From the NCBI GenBank assembly GCA_964621265.1, contig CAZULQ010000014.1, positions 1 to 50,534 of the forward strand: a DNA stretch of 50,534 nt, given 5' to 3'. Origin of the DNA: Porcipelethomonas sp964621265. Lineage in GTDB: Bacteria > Bacillota > Clostridia > Oscillospirales > Ruminococcaceae. Below the pieces are notes generated by a model. That model was not told where the DNA came from. It saw only the letters and a list, made by a program, of their open reading frames with translations, and ran no database searches. Position numbers and translations under genes: made by a program. Positions 27,033 through 35,192 of this stretch are shown here, in pieces (the stretch's first letter is position 1; each line of letters begins with the position of its first letter).

Positions 27033-27620
27033 GTGATTACTATAAAAAAAATAAAGAATAATCAGAATGAAAAAACAAAAATTTCAAAAAAGAAAATGTC
27101 GGACTATATCGACGGACGTGAAAGAAAAAGACGCAGAATTACTCTTTTCTTTAAAATTCTGCTGATAATCTTAACTGTGGTATTTGTCCTTTGCTTTGAT
27201 TTGCTGTCGGGCATTGGCTGGATTTCAACCTATGGCGGTTATGACAGCACATATTCGGCAATGGGCGTTTTAATGATAGTTTCTGTGGGAATTATGACAG
27301 TGTCGGCTGTGTTATGCATGCTTAAATTCAATGTTACTGCCGTAATCGGGGAGATTATCGGGTTTGGTATGGCGATGCTTGCACTTATAAAAATGATGAA
27401 CTTTGCCGACGCACAGGGCTGGAGTGACCCTGCAAGTATGCAGCCTGCCTCGGATATTTTCAGAAATCGTGTGCTCCCGACAGTTGCGCCTTTTGTTGTG
27501 CTTATTGTGACTGCCGCTTTACAGCATTTTTCATACGATGCCCGTGTTAAAAGAAGAAAGAAGCGTGAAGAAAAGGAAAAACTGGAAAATATGCCTGCAC
27601 CAAAAATTGTAGAGGATTAG
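27033..27620 (+). CDS. membrane protein of unknown function next to spo0A
   Basis: A 195-residue protein if the GTG at 27033 is the start, or 174 residues from the ATG at 27096; neither has a good ribosome binding site. A very basic N-terminus (KKISK..., then RERKRRR) precedes about four hydrophobic helices, and the C-terminal tail is again charged. No family is recognised. It fills the gap between spoIVB and spo0A, so a link with sporulation is conceivable from position alone. Confidence 0.65.
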   Translation: MITIKKIKNNQNEKTKISKKKMSDYIDGRERKRRRITLFFKILLIILTVVFVLCFDLLSGIGWISTYGGYDSTYSAMGVLMIVSVGIMTVSAVLCMLKFNVTAVIGEIIGFGMAMLALIKMMNFADAQGWSDPASMQPASDIFRNRVLPTVAPFVVLIVTAALQHFSYDARVKRRKKREEKEKLENMPAPKIVED

Positions 27621-27659
27621 TTGAATCCGAGTGCTAAATTTTGTTTTAATGCTTTAAAG

Positions 27660-27770
27660 AGTCGAAAAGACATAATTTGTTCACATTTATTTTACATTTA
27701 TTACCAAAAGTAGTCAAAATATCTCGTAAAAATCTCTTGATTTTAGTTGGATTAAGTGATACCATATAAT
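27660..27770 (+). promoter_or_regulatory. spo0A upstream control region
   Basis: A TATAAT at 27765-27770 with a weak TTTAGT -35 at 17 nt. AGTCGAA at 27660-27666 matches six of seven bases of the 0A box TGTCGAA, which could mean Spo0A binds its own promoter region. Low certainty. Confidence 0.4.
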
Positions 27771-27797
27771 GGTAGAAAAAACCAGGAGGTAGAACAA

Positions 27798-28568
27798 ATG
27801 ACAGACAAAATTAAAGTACTTATCGGGGATGACAGCGTTGAATATGGCATAGCCTGTGCAAGCACTCTCAGAGGACTTGGCATGTATGCCGTAACAAGAC
27901 CAAAAAACGGAAGCGTACTGTTTGAGACAATAAAGAATGACAGACCTGACGTTGTGGTTATTGATGCGGTTTTGCCGCACATGGATGCAATCGATATCAT
28001 TCAGAAGGTTAAGACGCTCGGCGGCAAAAGCCCTGAGTTTATCATAACCTCAGCTTATGACAACTCCTTTATTGAAAAGCAGGTTATGGAAAGCGGTGCG
28101 GCATACTTTATGCTGAAGCCCTTTGAACTGAGAACTCTCGGCGAGAGAATCCTTTCACTTGTAAGAGGCGGAAAGATAAGACATTCCTCTGAAGAAAGAG
28201 AGGATATGGAGGTTGTTGTAACCGAAGTTATACATCAGCTCGGAGTTCCTGCACATATCAAGGGTTATCACTATTTAAGAGAGGCCATTCTTTCGTCTCT
28301 TGAAAGAAAGGAGCTTCTTGAAAGCGTTACAAAGGAGCTTTATCCGAGCGTTGCGCAGAAGTTTGATACAACATCTTCAAGAGTTGAAAGAGCTATAAGA
28401 CACGCAATCGAAATTGCGTGGGACAGAGGAAATCTTGACACTCTCAATTCCTTTTTCGGCTATACAGTCAATACATGCAAGGGAAAGCCGACCAATTCGG
28501 AGTTCATCGCTCTTATAACAGACAAGATTAGACTCAAATACAAATCAGCAGAGCTTAAAAGGGCTTAA
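27798..28568 (+). CDS. spo0A: sporulation master regulator Spo0A
   Basis: A 256-residue response regulator controlling entry into sporulation. The receiver domain has the acidic pair Asp11-Asp12, the phosphorylated Asp56 in VVVIDAVLP, Thr84 and Lys107. The C-terminal Spo0A DNA-binding domain is complete: VTEVIHQLGVPAHIKGY, then the recognition helix segment TTSSRVERAIRHAIE and the end region TNSEFIALITDKIRL. The ATG at 27798 has CAGGAGGT at good distance. The PHMD motif near residue 60 matches the PHLDG of other Spo0A proteins. Together with SpoIVB it indicates a spore-forming or recently spore-forming lineage. Confidence 0.96.
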   Translation: MTDKIKVLIGDDSVEYGIACASTLRGLGMYAVTRPKNGSVLFETIKNDRPDVVVIDAVLPHMDAIDIIQKVKTLGGKSPEFIITSAYDNSFIEKQVMESGAAYFMLKPFELRTLGERILSLVRGGKIRHSSEEREDMEVVVTEVIHQLGVPAHIKGYHYLREAILSSLERKELLESVTKELYPSVAQKFDTTSSRVERAIRHAIEIAWDRGNLDTLNSFFGYTVNTCKGKPTNSEFIALITDKIRLKYKSAELKRA

Positions 28569-28648
28569 ATACGAAAGACTTGTAATATCCGCAGATTTGT
28601 GATAATATTATTATACTGAATATTTATTCATGAAAGGACGGATATTTT

Positions 28649-29149
28649 ATGTCATTTACAAAGGCTGATATTTACAGCGAAAGCTTCAATCCATTCAATC
28701 TCATCGGAAAGGATTGGTTTCTGCTTACAAGCGGGGATATGAACGAATACAACACAATGACAGCTTCGTGGGGACAGGTGGGCTTCCTCTGGAACAAGCC
28801 TGTTTTCACAACTGTTGTCAGAACATCGAGAAAGACCTTTGAGCTTATGGAAAAGAATGAGTATTTCACAGCGTCATTTTTCGATGAGGAATACAGAGAC
28901 GCTCTTGCTTTCTGCGGAAAGTATTCGGGCAGGGACTATGACAAGGCAAAGGAAACAGGACTTGTGCCGACAGAGCTTGAAGGAAGCGTAAGCTTTGAGC
29001 AGGCTAAGATGGTTATTGTCTGCCGTAAGATTTATCAGAAGGATATGGAAGAATACGATTTTCTTGATAAGAGTCTTCTGAGCTTTTATGAAAAAGACCC
29101 TTATCACAAGACTTTTATCGGCGAAATTGTTGCGATTTATAAGAAATAA
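28649..29149 (+). CDS. flavin reductase family protein
   Basis: A 166-residue FMN-binding split-barrel protein of the flavin reductase/flavoredoxin type. Visible features are NTMTASWGQVGFLWNKP near residues 35-51, the phosphate-contacting VRTSRKTFELM, and the end IYKK. Such proteins bind FMN and reduce it or transfer electrons; the physiological acceptor here is not evident. It stands alone between spo0A and a repeat-filled gap. Confidence 0.85.
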   Translation: MSFTKADIYSESFNPFNLIGKDWFLLTSGDMNEYNTMTASWGQVGFLWNKPVFTTVVRTSRKTFELMEKNEYFTASFFDEEYRDALAFCGKYSGRDYDKAKETGLVPTELEGSVSFEQAKMVIVCRKIYQKDMEEYDFLDKSLLSFYEKDPYHKTFIGEIVAIYKK

Positions 29150-29159
29150 GCTGTTAATA

Positions 29160-29420
29160 AATGTAGGGGCGGTCAATGACCGCCCGTTTTTGTGCGGTCA
29201 TGCACCGGGTCACCGACCGAAATTGTAATCGTAAGGGAGACCATTGGTCTCCCGCTTTACAATGTTATTGAAATTAAATCGGGCGAGCGATGCTCGCCCC
29301 TACAAAATGATAACATAGCGAAGATGTCTTGTCCGGTCACCGATTACGTTGTGAGGTATTCATACGGGACGATGCCCACAACGTCCCTTAATTTAAGTTT
29401 TCTGTGAGCGGTCGTGCCTT
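29160..29420. repeat. intergenic palindromic repeat cluster B
   Basis: Four GC-rich palindromes of the same family lie side by side. GTAG plus GGGCGGTCA/TGACCGCCC spans 29163-29185. GTAA plus GGGAGACCA/TGGTCTCCC spans 29231-29253. An inverted copy ending in CCCCTAC spans 29281-29303. A partial GGGACGATGCCCACA element with ACGTCCC lies at about 29366-29387. They are joined by GTCACCGAC segments and end with GGTCGTGCCTTATTT. No gene is visible between 29150 and 29539. Confidence 0.85.
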
Positions 29421-29464
29421 ATTTGACATTTAAAATTGATTTGCATGATTTTTTGCAAAACCTA

Positions 29465-29493
29465 TTGACAAGCGGAATTTATTGTGATATAAT
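29465..29493 (+). promoter_or_regulatory. sigma-A promoter of the ylxM-ffh operon
   Basis: Consensus TTGACA at 29465-29470, 17-nt spacer, consensus TATAAT at 29488-29493. Confidence 0.92.
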
Positions 29494-29539
29494 GTGTAAA
29501 GCTTAATTGCTTTACACCACTTTTTCGGAGTGATTCAGA

Positions 29540-29884
29540 ATGAAAAATCTTGACTATGCCTTGCTCCTTGAAGCTTATGGCAGTATGCTGACTGAAAAAC
29601 AGCAGGGCGTTATGGAGCTTTATTACTGGGAGGACTTGTCCCTGGGCGAAATTTCACAGGCTCACGGTATTACAAGACAGGCAGTTCGTGACAGCATAAA
29701 GCGCAGCGAACAGATTTTAAGCAGCTTTGAAGATAAGCTGGGACTTGCTGAAAAAATTATGAAGTGTAAGGATATTTACAGCGAAATATCAGACGTTGCA
29801 CAAAAGCTTTCTGAGGAAGGCGAAAGCGACGGTTTAAATAAAATTTCAGAGCTTGCAAAATGCGGCTATGAAATACTCGATTAG
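29540..29884 (+). CDS. ylxM: YlxM-like helix-turn-helix protein (UPF0122)
   Basis: A 114-residue protein with a sigma-70 region 4-like helix-turn-helix: LTEKQQGVMELYYWEDLSLGEI, then AHGITRQAVRDSIKRSE. Proteins of this family precede ffh in most Firmicutes and have been linked to the signal-recognition particle pathway. The ATG is preceded by a moderate site (CGGAGTG). Co-transcribed with ffh, 20 nt downstream. Confidence 0.92.
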   Translation: MKNLDYALLLEAYGSMLTEKQQGVMELYYWEDLSLGEISQAHGITRQAVRDSIKRSEQILSSFEDKLGLAEKIMKCKDIYSEISDVAQKLSEEGESDGLNKISELAKCGYEILD

Positions 29885-29904
29885 CGGAAAGGAGAGTGCT
29901 TGAA

Positions 29905-31263
29905 ATGGCTTTTGAAGGTCTTTCGGAAAAACTGAATAACGTTTTTAAAAAGCTCAGGTCAAGAGGTAAGCTTACTGAGTCTGACATCAAGGAAGCAATG
30001 AGAGAAGTCAGAATGGCACTTCTTGAAGCGGACGTAAGCTACAAGGTTGTTAAGGACTTTGTTGCCAAGGTTTCGGAAAAATCTGTCGGTGCTGAAGTGC
30101 TTGAAAGTCTTACTCCGGCACAGCAGGTTATCAAAATCGTAAGAGACGAGCTTTGTGCTCTTATGGGTAACTCGAATGCGAGAATCAATATCCCTTCAAA
30201 GGGACCATGCATCATTATGATGTGCGGACTTCAGGGTTCGGGTAAAACAACTCATTCTGCAAAGCTTGCAAAGCATTTCAAAAAGGAAGGTCACAGACCG
30301 CTTCTTGTTGCCTGTGATATTTACCGTCCTGCTGCTATAAACCAGCTTCAGGTTGTCGGCGAAAAGGCTGATGTAAAGGTTTTTGAAATGGGTCAGATAA
30401 ACCCTGTTGTTATTGCAAAACAGGCGCTTTTACATGCTAAGGACTACGGCAACGATATCGTTATTCTCGATACCGCGGGTCGTCTCCATATTGATGAAGA
30501 GCTTATGAATGAGCTTAAAAACATCAAGGCTGAGGTAGGTCCTACTGAAATCATGCTCGTAGTTGACGCTATGACAGGTCAGGACGCTGTTAACGTTGCA
30601 AAGTCGTTTGACGATGCGCTTGGAATTGACAGTGTGCTTATGTCAAAGCTTGACTCTGATACAAGAGGCGGTGCGGCACTTTCAGTTTTAGCTGTTACAG
30701 GTAAGCCTATCAAATATGTCGGAACAGGTGAAAAGCTCGACGAGTTTGAACAGTTCCACCCTGAAAGAATGGCTTCACGTATTCTTGGTATGGGCGACGT
30801 TATGACGCTCATTGAAAAGGCTGAGGATATCATGGACCAGAAGGAAGCTGAGGCTGTTGCCAAAAAGCTTCAGGAAAACAAGTTTGACATGAACGATTTG
30901 CTTGCACAGTTTAAGCAAATTAAAAAGCTTGGCTCTATCAAGTCAATTATCTCAATGCTTCCTGGCGTTGGCGACAAGCTTAAGGATATTGACGTGGACG
31001 ACAAGCAGTTTACAAGAATTGAGGCAATCATCACCTCAATGACAAAGAAGGAAAGAGAAAAGCCTTCAATCATTAACCCTTCAAGAAAGAAAAGAATTGC
31101 TGCCGGAAGCGGTACGGACGTATCTGAAGTAAACAGACTCTTAAAGCAGTTTGAACAGATGCAGAAGATGATGAAGCAGGTCGGCGGCATGAAAGGTATG
31201 AAGAGTAGAAAAATGATGAAGCGCTTAGCAGGCATGAATCTTGACAAGATGCCGCCTATGTAA
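29905..31263 (+). CDS. ffh: signal recognition particle protein Ffh
   Basis: The SRP GTPase that binds signal sequences together with 4.5S/6S RNA and delivers ribosomes to FtsY. In this 452-residue protein the N domain is followed by the G domain with CGLQGSGKTT near residues 107-116, DTAGR and the SRP-specific insertion, and then a Met-rich M domain ending in MKGMKSRKMMKRLAGM. The ATG at 29905 lies 9 nt after AAAGGAGA; a GTG three codons earlier overlaps that site. Confidence 0.98.
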   Translation: MAFEGLSEKLNNVFKKLRSRGKLTESDIKEAMREVRMALLEADVSYKVVKDFVAKVSEKSVGAEVLESLTPAQQVIKIVRDELCALMGNSNARINIPSKGPCIIMMCGLQGSGKTTHSAKLAKHFKKEGHRPLLVACDIYRPAAINQLQVVGEKADVKVFEMGQINPVVIAKQALLHAKDYGNDIVILDTAGRLHIDEELMNELKNIKAEVGPTEIMLVVDAMTGQDAVNVAKSFDDALGIDSVLMSKLDSDTRGGAALSVLAVTGKPIKYVGTGEKLDEFEQFHPERMASRILGMGDVMTLIEKAEDIMDQKEAEAVAKKLQENKFDMNDLLAQFKQIKKLGSIKSIISMLPGVGDKLKDIDVDDKQFTRIEAIITSMTKKEREKPSIINPSRKKRIAAGSGTDVSEVNRLLKQFEQMQKMMKQVGGMKGMKSRKMMKRLAGMNLDKMPPM

Positions 31264-31280
31264 GTCATATGAGGTAAAAA

Positions 31281-31508
31281 ATGACAGAAGAGAATCTTTG
31301 GATTGCTGGACTAATTATTTTCATTATTTGTGTTGCTATTGGCATTTATGCTATATGTGCGGCAATTTTCAATTGGAACTGGTTTTTTAACAGCAGCAAT
31401 GCAGAACTACCTGTTTCAATATTCGGAAGAAATGGCGCAAGGATTTTCTACGCAATATGCGGCATGTTATTTATAGGAATTGGAATAACAATGTTTATTT
31501 TAATTTAA
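31281..31508 (+). CDS. Imm17-like small membrane protein
   Basis: A 75-residue protein with two hydrophobic helices (about residues 6-30 and 54-74) joined by FNWNWFFNSSNAELP and FGRNGARIFYAI. The two-helix plan and the FNWxWFF and GRxGARIFY motifs resemble immunity protein 17, a family found with polymorphic toxins; this is from memory of the family and should be searched. No toxin gene is next to it. It lies 17 nt after ffh and before rpsP, so it is probably transcribed with core translation genes, an odd place for an immunity gene. Confidence 0.7.
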   Translation: MTEENLWIAGLIIFIICVAIGIYAICAAIFNWNWFFNSSNAELPVSIFGRNGARIFYAICGMLFIGIGITMFILI

Positions 31509-31567
31509 AACTCAAATGCGGATAAAACCGCTTTGATATACACATTAATTTTGCGGAGGTGAAAAAA

Positions 31568-31810
31568 ATGGCAGTTAAAATCAGACTCAGAAGAATGGGT
31601 GCTAAGAAGGCTCCTTTCTATCGTATAGTTGTTGCTGACTCAAGATATCCAAGAGGCGGTAGATTTATCGAAGAAATCGGATACTATGATCCAACAAAGG
31701 AACCATCAGTAGTTTCTGTTGACGCAGAAGCAGCTAAGAAGTGGCTCGGTAACGGTGCTCAGCCAACTGACACAGTTAAGGGTATCCTTAAGAAGGAAGG
31801 CGTACTTTAA
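31568..31810 (+). CDS. rpsP: 30S ribosomal protein S16
   Basis: An 80-residue S16 protein starting AVKIRLRRMGAKKAPFYRI and containing DSRYPRGGRFIEEIGYYDP. The ATG at 31568 lies behind GGAGGTG. It keeps the usual khpA neighbour downstream, but rimM and trmD, which normally follow, are found about 7 kb upstream at 23766-24987. Confidence 0.98.
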   Translation: MAVKIRLRRMGAKKAPFYRIVVADSRYPRGGRFIEEIGYYDPTKEPSVVSVDAEAAKKWLGNGAQPTDTVKGILKKEGVL

Positions 31811-31824
31811 TCTTTACGTCAAAG

Positions 31825-31856
31825 GGGCAAGAAGCGTAAAACCGCTCTTGCCTTTA
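31825..31856 (+). other. hairpin between rpsP and khpA
   Basis: GGGGCAAGAAGCG and CCGCTCTTGCCTT arms can pair across a short loop, without a long T run. It may be an attenuator, an RNA-processing site or a weak terminator. Confidence 0.5.
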
Positions 31857-31882
31857 CAATCCTTATATGAGAGGTATTTTAC

Positions 31883-32116
31883 ATGAAAGATTTATTATAT
31901 GTAATTGTTGAAGAGCTTGTTGAAGACAAGTCTGCTATAAAAATTACTCAGGACGAACCAAATGAAGAAGGCGTTGTTGTTTTCCATCTGAACGTTGCTC
32001 CTGACGATATGGGCAGAGTTATCGGCAAGCAGGGCAGAATCGCCAAGGCAATCCGCACTATCATGCGTGCAGGCGCTGCCAGAAGCAACATCAAGGTTGC
32101 AGTTGAAATAGATTGA
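31883..32116 (+). CDS. khpA: KH-domain RNA-binding protein KhpA
   Basis: A 77-residue single-KH protein. The GxxG loop is seen as IGKQGRIAKAIRTIMRA. In Streptococcus and Bacillus KhpA pairs with KhpB and affects cell-size control and small-RNA binding. No khpB is in this window. The gene follows rpsP as in most Firmicutes and is closed by a terminator. Confidence 0.94.
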   Translation: MKDLLYVIVEELVEDKSAIKITQDEPNEEGVVVFHLNVAPDDMGRVIGKQGRIAKAIRTIMRAGAARSNIKVAVEID

Positions 32117-32127
32117 TATTTATATGG

Positions 32128-32164
32128 CCGCATTTGTGTTTTCACAGATGCGGTTGTTTTTTTG
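32128..32164 (+). terminator. terminator after khpA
   Basis: CCGCATTTGTG and CACAGATGCGG with one wobble pair, followed by TTGTTTTTTT. Confidence 0.9.
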
Positions 32165-32302
32165 CAAAGGGACGATGCCTGCATCGTCCCGACTGTTTTC
32201 AAGAATGATAACTGGTCGTGCCTTGGCTTGTGGCGCTCTGAAAGATATAAGAGCGAATTTGTCCTACGAGGTCACTCGGGGTCACCGACCGGATTTGACG
32301 AA
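32165..32302. repeat. intergenic palindromic repeat cluster C
   Basis: A perfect 10-bp-arm palindrome GGGACGATGC-CT-GCATCGTCCC (32169-32190) is followed by a GACTGTTTTCAAGAATG segment that recurs after the matching palindrome at 34978. Then come GGTCGTGCC and a GAGGTCACTCGG/GTCACCGACCGG tract, all shared with the clusters near 29.3 and 35.1 kb. Confidence 0.85.
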
Positions 32303-32348
32303 TTAAACATTTATTCATGATATAAAATAAAAAAATCCGATAAAATGC

Positions 32349-32377
32349 TTGAATATAATAATTTTTTATGCTATAAT
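32349..32377 (+). promoter_or_regulatory. promoter of the cellobiose phosphorylase gene, inside a dyad
   Basis: TTGAAT at 32349-32354, 17-nt spacer, TATAAT at 32372-32377. Perfect 10-bp inverted arms CTTGAATATA (32348-32357) and TATATTCAAG (32377-32386) enclose the whole promoter. A further imperfect hairpin (AGTACTGC and GCAGTGCT, about 32388-32408) lies in the leader. Confidence 0.8.
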
Positions 32378-32443
32378 ATATTCAAGTGTAGTACTGCTTA
32401 GGCAGTGCTCTTTGTACAAAAAAATAACCAAAGGAGAAAATCT

Positions 32444-34903
32444 ATGAAATTCGGATTTTTTGATGACGCTAAAAAAGAATATGTCATTACTTCCCCTAAG
32501 ACACCTTATCCTTGGATCAACTACCTCGGAACACAGGAGTTCTTCTCGCTGATTTCAAATACAGCAGGCGGTTACAGCTTCTATAAGGACGCAAGACTCA
32601 GAAGAATCACACGTTACCGCTACAACAACGTGCCAATCGATATGGGCGGACGTTACTTCTACATCAACGACAACGGCACAATCTGGAACCCGGGCTGGTC
32701 ACCAGTTAAGACAACTCTTGACAGCTATGAATGCCGTCACGGTATGGGTTACACAATCATCAAGGGTGCCAAGAATGACCTCACAGCCGAAGTTACATTC
32801 TTCGTACCACAGGATTACTCAGGTGAAGTTCAGCAGGTTGTACTTACAAACAATGGTTCAGCTGCCAAGACTTTCAAGTTCTTCTCATTTGCAGAATGGT
32901 GCTTATGGGACGCTCAGGATGACTGCACAAACTTCCAGAGAAACTTCTCAACAGGTAGAGTAGAAGTTGAAGGCTCAACAATCTACCACAAGACAGAATA
33001 CAGAGACAGACGTGATCACTACGCTTTCTATACAGTAAACGACGATATCGACGGTTATGATACAGACCGTGATTCATTTATCGGTCTTTACAACGGCTTT
33101 AATGACCCACAGGCAGTTGTTGACGGCAAGGCTACAAACTCATTTGCAGACGGCTGGTCACCAATCGCTTCACACTACAAGGAAATCACACTTGCACCGG
33201 GCGAAAGCAAGACTCTCGTATTCGTTCTTGGTTACGTTGAAAACCCTGCTGACAAGAAGTTTGAAGCAGACGGCGTAACAATCAACAAGGAAAAGGCTTA
33301 TGCAATGATCGAAAAGTACAACACACCTGAAAAGGTTGCTGCCGGTCTTGCTGAGCTTAAGGCTGCATGGGATAAGCTCCTTGGTATCTTCAATGTTAAT
33401 ACTCCTGATGACAAGGTTGACAGAATGGTTAACATCTGGAACCAGTATCAGTGTATGGTTACATTCAACCTTTCACGTTCAGCTTCATACTTCGAAAGCG
33501 GTATCGGCCGTGGTATGGGCTTCAGAGACTCAAATCAGGATATCTTAGGTTTCGTACACCAGATTCCTGACAGAGCAAGAGAAAGACTTATCGATCTCGC
33601 TTCTACTCAGCTCCCTGACGGCGGCTGCTATCACCAGTATCAGCCACTTACAAAGAAGGGTAACTCTGATATCGGCGGCGACTTCTCAGATGACCCACTG
33701 TGGATGATTCTTTCAGTTGGTTCATACATCAAGGAAACAGGCGACTGGTCAATCCTCGATGAAATGGTTCCATACGATAACGACGAGTCAAAGGCTCAGC
33801 CAATGCTCGACCACCTCACAGTTTCATTCTACCACATTGTAAATAACTTAGGTCCACACGGACTTCCACTTGCAATGCGTGCTGACTGGAACGACTGTAT
33901 CAACCTTTCATGCTTCTCAGACAAGCCGGGCGAAAGCTTCCAGACTTATACTAACCCTAAGTTTGCAGCAGAAGGCGGCTACTCAAAGGTTGCTGAATCA
34001 GTAATGGTTGCTACACTCTTTACATATGCAGGTCCTGCTTACGTTGGCATTCTCCGCCACCTCGGCAAGAACGACGAAGCTGACAAGGCTCAGGCTGAAA
34101 TCGACAAGATGAAGGCTAACGTTATGGAACACGCTTTTGACGGCGACTGGTTCCTCAGAGCTTATGATGCTTCAGGCGAAAAGATGGGTTCAAAGGAATG
34201 TGAAGAAGGTAAAATCTTCATCGAACCACAGGGCTTCGCTGTTATGTCTGAAATCGGTAAGGCAGAAGGCGCTGACATCAAGACTCTTAATTCTATCGAC
34301 AAGTACCTCAACACACAGTATGGTCTTGTTCTTAATAACCCTGCTTTCACAAAGTACTACGTTCAGTATGGTGAAATCTCAACATACCCAGGCGGTTACA
34401 AGGAAAATGCAGGTATCTTCACACACAACAATGCATGGATTATCTGTGCTGAAGCTTATGCAGGCAGAGGCGACAAGGCATTTGAATACTATTCAAAGAT
34501 TGCTCCTGCTTTCAACGAAGAAATTTCAGAGCTTCACAAGACAGAACCTTATGTTTACGGTCAGATGATCGCAGGTAAGGACGCAAGCAGATTCGGTGAA
34601 GGTAAGAACTCATGGCTCACAGGTACTGCTGCTTGGAACATGGTTGCTATTTCACAGTACATCCTCGGTGTTCAGCCTGACTTTGACGGTCTTAAGATTG
34701 ACCCAAGTATTCCAAAGGAATGGGACGGCTTTAAGGTAACAAGACAGTTCAGAGGCGCTACATACGACATTACAATCAAGAACCCTGACCACGTATTCAA
34801 GGGTATCAAGGCTGTAACTGTTGACGGCAACGCTATTGAAGGTAATATTCTCCCTGTATTCGGCGACGGTAAGACACACGAAGTTGAAGTAATTATGGGT
34901 TAA
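32444..34903 (+). CDS. cbpA: cellobiose phosphorylase (GH94)
   Basis: An 819-residue cytoplasmic enzyme that splits cellobiose with phosphate into glucose 1-phosphate and glucose, saving ATP during cellulose use. The start MKFGFFDDAKKEYVI and the PYPWINYLG block are typical of cellobiose phosphorylases. The catalytic aspartate lies in ADWND (Asp481 or Asp484). GMGFRDSNQD and the end region PSIPKEWDGFKV also fit GH94. There is no signal peptide. The ATG at 32444 follows AAAGGAGA. Its codon choice (many AAG, CTC and ATC codons) suggests strong expression. No sugar transporter is adjacent. Confidence 0.95.
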   Translation: MKFGFFDDAKKEYVITSPKTPYPWINYLGTQEFFSLISNTAGGYSFYKDARLRRITRYRYNNVPIDMGGRYFYINDNGTIWNPGWSPVKTTLDSYECRHGMGYTIIKGAKNDLTAEVTFFVPQDYSGEVQQVVLTNNGSAAKTFKFFSFAEWCLWDAQDDCTNFQRNFSTGRVEVEGSTIYHKTEYRDRRDHYAFYTVNDDIDGYDTDRDSFIGLYNGFNDPQAVVDGKATNSFADGWSPIASHYKEITLAPGESKTLVFVLGYVENPADKKFEADGVTINKEKAYAMIEKYNTPEKVAAGLAELKAAWDKLLGIFNVNTPDDKVDRMVNIWNQYQCMVTFNLSRSASYFESGIGRGMGFRDSNQDILGFVHQIPDRARERLIDLASTQLPDGGCYHQYQPLTKKGNSDIGGDFSDDPLWMILSVGSYIKETGDWSILDEMVPYDNDESKAQPMLDHLTVSFYHIVNNLGPHGLPLAMRADWNDCINLSCFSDKPGESFQTYTNPKFAAEGGYSKVAESVMVATLFTYAGPAYVGILRHLGKNDEADKAQAEIDKMKANVMEHAFDGDWFLRAYDASGEKMGSKECEEGKIFIEPQGFAVMSEIGKAEGADIKTLNSIDKYLNTQYGLVLNNPAFTKYYVQYGEISTYPGGYKENAGIFTHNNAWIICAEAYAGRGDKAFEYYSKIAPAFNEEISELHKTEPYVYGQMIAGKDASRFGEGKNSWLTGTAAWNMVAISQYILGVQPDFDGLKIDPSIPKEWDGFKVTRQFRGATYDITIKNPDHVFKGIKAVTVDGNAIEGNILPVFGDGKTHEVEVIMG

Positions 34904-34919
34904 TTCCTTAAATATACTA

Positions 34920-34952
34920 TAAAAGCTCCATACGAAAGTATGGAGCTTTTTT
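34920..34952 (+). terminator. terminator after cellobiose phosphorylase
   Basis: AAAAGCTCCATAC-GAAA-GTATGGAGCTTTT with further T's. Confidence 0.95.
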
Positions 34953-34969
34953 GTGCTGATACATTAAAT

Positions 34970-35165
34970 TTATGCAGGGGACGATGCCCACATCGTCCCG
35001 ATTGTTTTCAAGAATGTTAAACGGTCGTGCACCTCGGGACGTCGAGGGCGCCGTCCCCTACAAATAAATGGTCGTGCCTTATTTTGTGTTTCTGCAAAAG
35101 ATAACAGAGCGGATTTGTCCCCCGAGGTCACTCGGTGGTCGTGCCAGAAAATAAACTGTATTTCT
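34970..35165. repeat. intergenic palindromic repeat cluster D
   Basis: GGGACGATG and CATCGTCCC (34978-34999), then an element with GGGACG and CGTCCCCTAC ends (about 35036-35061), then the 35070-35113 copy of a 44-bp segment, then CCGAGGTCACTCGGTGG. The order closely follows cluster C. Confidence 0.85.
35070..35113. repeat. 44-bp direct repeat, copy 1
   Basis: Begins GGTCGTGCCTTATTTTG and ends with AACAGAGCGGA. The same 44 bases occur at 35609-35652, and shorter relatives lie near 29.3 and 32.2 kb. Confidence 0.9.
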
Positions 35166-35192
35166 TTTCTAAATAACGAAATGCGATGAAAC

